Part shown: one piece after another, positions 6,530 to 8,350 of the stretch
Numbering within the stretch: position 1 is the first letter of the stretch
Layout: each line of letters opens with the position of its first letter
The notes under the pieces: generated by a model
The model's input: the letters and a program-made list of their open reading frames with translations, nothing else
Databases searched by the model: none
What the model was told of the DNA's origin: nothing
NCBI GenBank assembly: GCA_016934645.1
Contig: JAFGSL010000278.1
Coordinates: 1-8,350 of the forward strand
Direction: 5' to 3'
DNA length: 8,350 nt
Origin: Anaerolineae bacterium
GTDB lineage: Bacteria; Chloroflexota; Anaerolineae; B4-G1; SLSP01
Made by a program: the position numbers and the translations under genes

Positions 6530-6547
6530 GGGCAGGTGAACTTGCAA
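6520..6547 (-). promoter_or_regulatory. Extended -10 promoter for the membrane protein/UROD-like gene run
   Basis: On the minus strand TTGCAA (6542-6547, 4/6 to TTGACA) is followed after 16 bp by TACAAT (6520-6525, 5/6), preceded by TGC to make an extended -10 (TGnTACAAT). The predicted start near 6513 leaves about a 35-nt leader before ATG 6478. It is the best promoter-like sequence in the window, and it precedes the whole leftward gene run. Confidence 0.55.
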
Positions 6548-6601
6548 ACCTGGAGGGAAACACCAGTACCGCAAGGCACAAGTTCGTCGTTATGATGCTT
6601 A

Positions 6602-6658
6602 GAGGGGATCGCCAGATCCCCGACTCCTGCACACAATCGGGGATCTGACGATCCCCTC
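6602..6658. repeat. REPIN-like inverted doublet of two hairpins
   Basis: Two 22-base arms (6602-6623 and 6637-6658) are reverse complements with one mismatch, separated by 13 bases. Each arm is itself a hairpin: GGGGATC-GCCA-GATCCCC (6604-6621) and GGGGATC-TGAC-GATCCCC (6639-6656). Two small palindromes in inverted order with a short spacer is the architecture of REPIN/BIME elements. There is no T-run after either arm, so it is not a standard intrinsic terminator, though it may stabilise the 3' end of the upstream transcript. It lies in the 276-bp gap between the secreted-protein stop and the promoter at 6520-6547. Besides these elements the gap shows nothing I can name. Confidence 0.8.
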
Positions 6659-6754
6659 GAAGCTGTAAACTGTAAATCTGGGAAGAACTTCTGTCGTGTT
6701 GTAGAGAAGCGGGGCGCCAAGCGTGACTCCCCTCTGTGTCAGTCTCGTGGTAGA

Positions 6755-8350
6755 TCAACTACTCGATTTCATCACGAGGGGTAAATAGATTCTGTAGCCC
6801 ACGGTCAACGTCACCGGAATGTCGATGTGCGGGTGGACGGGGCTATCAGTGGAGACGTCTAGCGTGGTGGTGTAGATTCCGGTCGCCAGGCCAGTCGCAT
6901 CGAAGAAGGTGGTCGAGGTGCCAGACCCACCCGGCGGCGTGGTCATAGGCAACCCGATTGTGGTTTGCCAATCCAGCCTTAGCCACCCGGCTTCTGAATC
7001 CATCAGCAGTTGCCAGACTAGGTCAACGTCGCTGTGATTGTTCACGCTGATGACCCGGGTGGTGGTCATCCCTGGACTCAACGTCACATTGAGTGCGGAT
7101 GGTGTCACGCTGATTTCCGGAGTGAAGGTCGCTGTGACGATCTTGTTCTCGTCCATCACGAGCGTTGCGGGGTTGGCGTTGCCCGCCAGCGCGCCAGACC
7201 AGCCGGCGAAGTCCCAGCCCGCTGCTGGAGTCGCCGTGAGTGTAATCACGTCGCCGTAGTGATAAGCGTCCTGCTCGGGCTCAACCGTCACCGTGCCTTC
7301 ACCCATAACATTGACCTCCAACGTGTACGTGATGGGCGCCAGGGTGATGACCAGCGCTGCGTCGTCCACGTAGAGTGCCGTGATGCCGCCGTCGCCGTCA
7401 TTGTACACACCGAAGTGCAGGGTGATCGTCTGCCCGTGGTAAGCTGAAAGATCGTAGACGCGCGGTTGCCAGTCTGCTGCATTGGTGAGTTCCCAGAAGA
7501 GTGTCTCGAGGACGGTCGTGCCGTCCATAATCAGGAGATACTGCGCATCTCCGGCGGCGGGTGTAGCATTTGAAGTGTACCGGGTGAACGGGAGCGCTCG
7601 TCCTGCCAGGCCGCTTTCAGTGGTGACAGGCCACACCTGGCAGGAAAGCGTGGCGTTGACAGTGTTGGAAGGCAGCGTAATGGTCTGCCGTGCCGAGGAG
7701 TAGGCGGGGACGTTGTCGCCCGCGTCTATGCCGGCGCGGAGCGCCTGCGCGCCACTGTAAACCGGATTCGACGTGTAGCCCGCCGGATGCGCCGTTTCGG
7801 GCAAGTCCCAGCCGGTTCCCGTTTCGAAGCCGCCATCGGCAAGAATATCCCAGGCTGTGGTCGTGTAGCGCTGGACGCCATCCTTTCCGCCGGTATAGAT
7901 GCTCCCATCCAAGCCACCGGCAACGTCCCCAAGCGGGGTCACGACCGGCGGCACGTCGATGGCGGTCCAGCGGTCGCCACCGTCGCGGGAGCGGTAGATC
8001 TGCGTCTCGGTCAGCGCGAAGAGCGTATGGTCGGTGGCGTAATCAGGTGAAAAGGCGATGTGCTTCGGCGGCAGAGCGGTATCGGTTGGGGGCAGGCCAA
8101 CGATGAGCCGCATCCAGGTCACGCCGCCGTCGGCAGAGCGGTAGACGCCGCTGCTCGTGGTGTAATCCGGCTCGGTGCGCTGGGCCGTGGCGAACAAGGT
8201 TTGATCCGCCGCATAGTTGGGCGAGACCGCCAGCGAAGTGATGGTTGTACCGGTGAGCAGTTTGGTCGCGGCGAGCTGCCAAATCTCCGCGCCGGGTGGT
8301 AATCGCCAGAAGCCGTTGCCACCCGCAAAGAGCGTACTATCGGCCGGATA
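6755..8350 (-). CDS. Large exported Asp-box/Ig-like multidomain protein, 5' end cut by window
   Basis: Only the last 531 residues are in the window; the frame is open to the right edge, so the N-terminus and any signal peptide are missing. Residues 1-165 hold Asp-box (BNR/sortilin-like) propeller repeats: 'SPNYAADQTLFAT' and 'SPDYATDHTLFAL', each followed by YRSADGGVTW (70-79) or YRSRDGGDRW (119-128). Residues about 170-335 (DGGFETGTGWDLP ... LYVDDAALVI) look like a jelly-roll, carbohydrate-binding-type domain. Residues 341-411 (YTLEVNVMGEGTVTVEP ... GWSG ... VTATFTPE) are a divergent InlB-like repeat. Residues 412-517 are an Ig-like BACON-type domain. The tail YRIYLPLVMKSSS resembles C-terminal tails of exported Chloroflexota proteins. 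The role is probably extracellular or surface binding; no catalytic residues are recognised. A TTG at 8197 is not a real start, because the repeat pattern continues upstream of it. Confidence 0.88.
   Translation of the reverse strand, partial: YPADSTLFAGGNGFWRLPPGAEIWQLAATKLLTGTTITSLAVSPNYAADQTLFATAQRTEPDYTTSSGVYRSADGGVTWMRLIVGLPPTDTALPPKHIAFSPDYATDHTLFALTETQIYRSRDGGDRWTAIDVPPVVTPLGDVAGGLDGSIYTGGKDGVQRYTTTAWDILADGGFETGTGWDLPETAHPAGYTSNPVYSGAQALRAGIDAGDNVPAYSSARQTITLPSNTVNATLSCQVWPVTTESGLAGRALPFTRYTSNATPAAGDAQYLLIMDGTTVLETLFWELTNAADWQPRVYDLSAYHGQTITLHFGVYNDGDGGITALYVDDAALVITLAPITYTLEVNVMGEGTVTVEPEQDAYHYGDVITLTATPAAGWDFAGWSGALAGNANPATLVMDENKIVTATFTPEISVTPSALNVTLSPGMTTTRVISVNNHSDVDLVWQLLMDSEAGWLRLDWQTTIGLPMTTPPGGSGTSTTFFDATGLATGIYTTTLDVSTDSPVHPHIDIPVTLTVGYRIYLPLVMKSSS

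Noticed and set aside
6479..6574. Upstream start for the membrane protein at 6574
   Set aside because: It places 32 unlikely residues before a perfect signal peptide and lies upstream of the predicted promoter.
6602..6658. Hairpin doublet as an intrinsic terminator for the exported-protein gene
   Set aside because: No run of T follows the stem on either strand; a repeat element fits better, although mRNA 3'-end stabilisation remains possible.
6602..6658. Repeated GGGGATC units as a CRISPR remnant
   Set aside because: Only two units exist, in inverted orientation, with a 13-base spacer; CRISPR repeats are direct with longer spacers, and no cas gene is nearby.
7601..7645. 10-bp inverted repeat TCCTGCCAGG/CCTGGCAGGA with a 25-base spacer inside the exported-protein gene
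   Set aside because: The arms are short and far apart, and coding constraint with GC-rich codons could produce them by chance; no hairpin-loop geometry like the other two elements.

Overview
The window looks like a piece of a free-living bacterial chromosome from Chloroflexota, probably Anaerolineae or a relative. This is an inference from three things: moderately high GC; Asp-box (BNR-type) secreted-protein architecture; and the C-terminal tail YRIYLPLVMK on the gene at the right edge, a sequence type I associate with exported Chloroflexota proteins. All recognisable genes lie on the minus strand, so transcription runs from right to left.

Layout in transcription order. At the right edge (6755-8350) is the 3' part of a large exported protein: Asp-box repeats, a carbohydrate-binding-like jelly-roll region, an InlB-like divergent repeat, an Ig-like domain and the C-terminal tail. 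A 276-bp intergenic region follows. It holds a REPIN-like inverted doublet of two small hairpins (6602-6658), then an extended -10 promoter (6520-6547) overlapped by a candidate operator. This promoter probably drives a compact run of genes: a six-TM membrane protein with a signal peptide and three CX4C motifs (5408-6478); a UROD/MtaA-like protein whose start overlaps the membrane gene's stop as TGATG (4221-5408); a PhnP-like metallo-beta-lactamase-fold hydrolase (3308-4162); and a large DUF6259-like, TIM-barrel, probably glycosidase-related protein (1567-3273). A Phd/YefM antitoxin gene with its own strong RBS and possible promoter (1264-1500) is next. It overlaps by 4 nt a PIN toxin gene that has lost its middle (1142-1267). 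The run ends with a mandelate-racemase-type enolase superfamily protein cut by the left edge (1-1025).

Working model (inference): the enolase, DUF6259, MBL and UROD-like genes form a catabolic locus for an unusual sugar, sugar acid or methylated compound. The DUF6259 protein would act on a glycoside, the MBL protein on an ester, lactone or phosphodiester, and the enolase on an acid sugar. The UROD-like protein could take part in methyl transfer or decarboxylation. The substrate cannot be read from sequence. The most notable sequence-level observations are the internally deleted PIN toxin beside an intact antitoxin, a perfect 15-bp palindrome in frame inside the UROD-like gene, the REPIN-like doublet, and translational coupling of an uncharacterised cysteine-motif membrane protein to the UROD-like enzyme.
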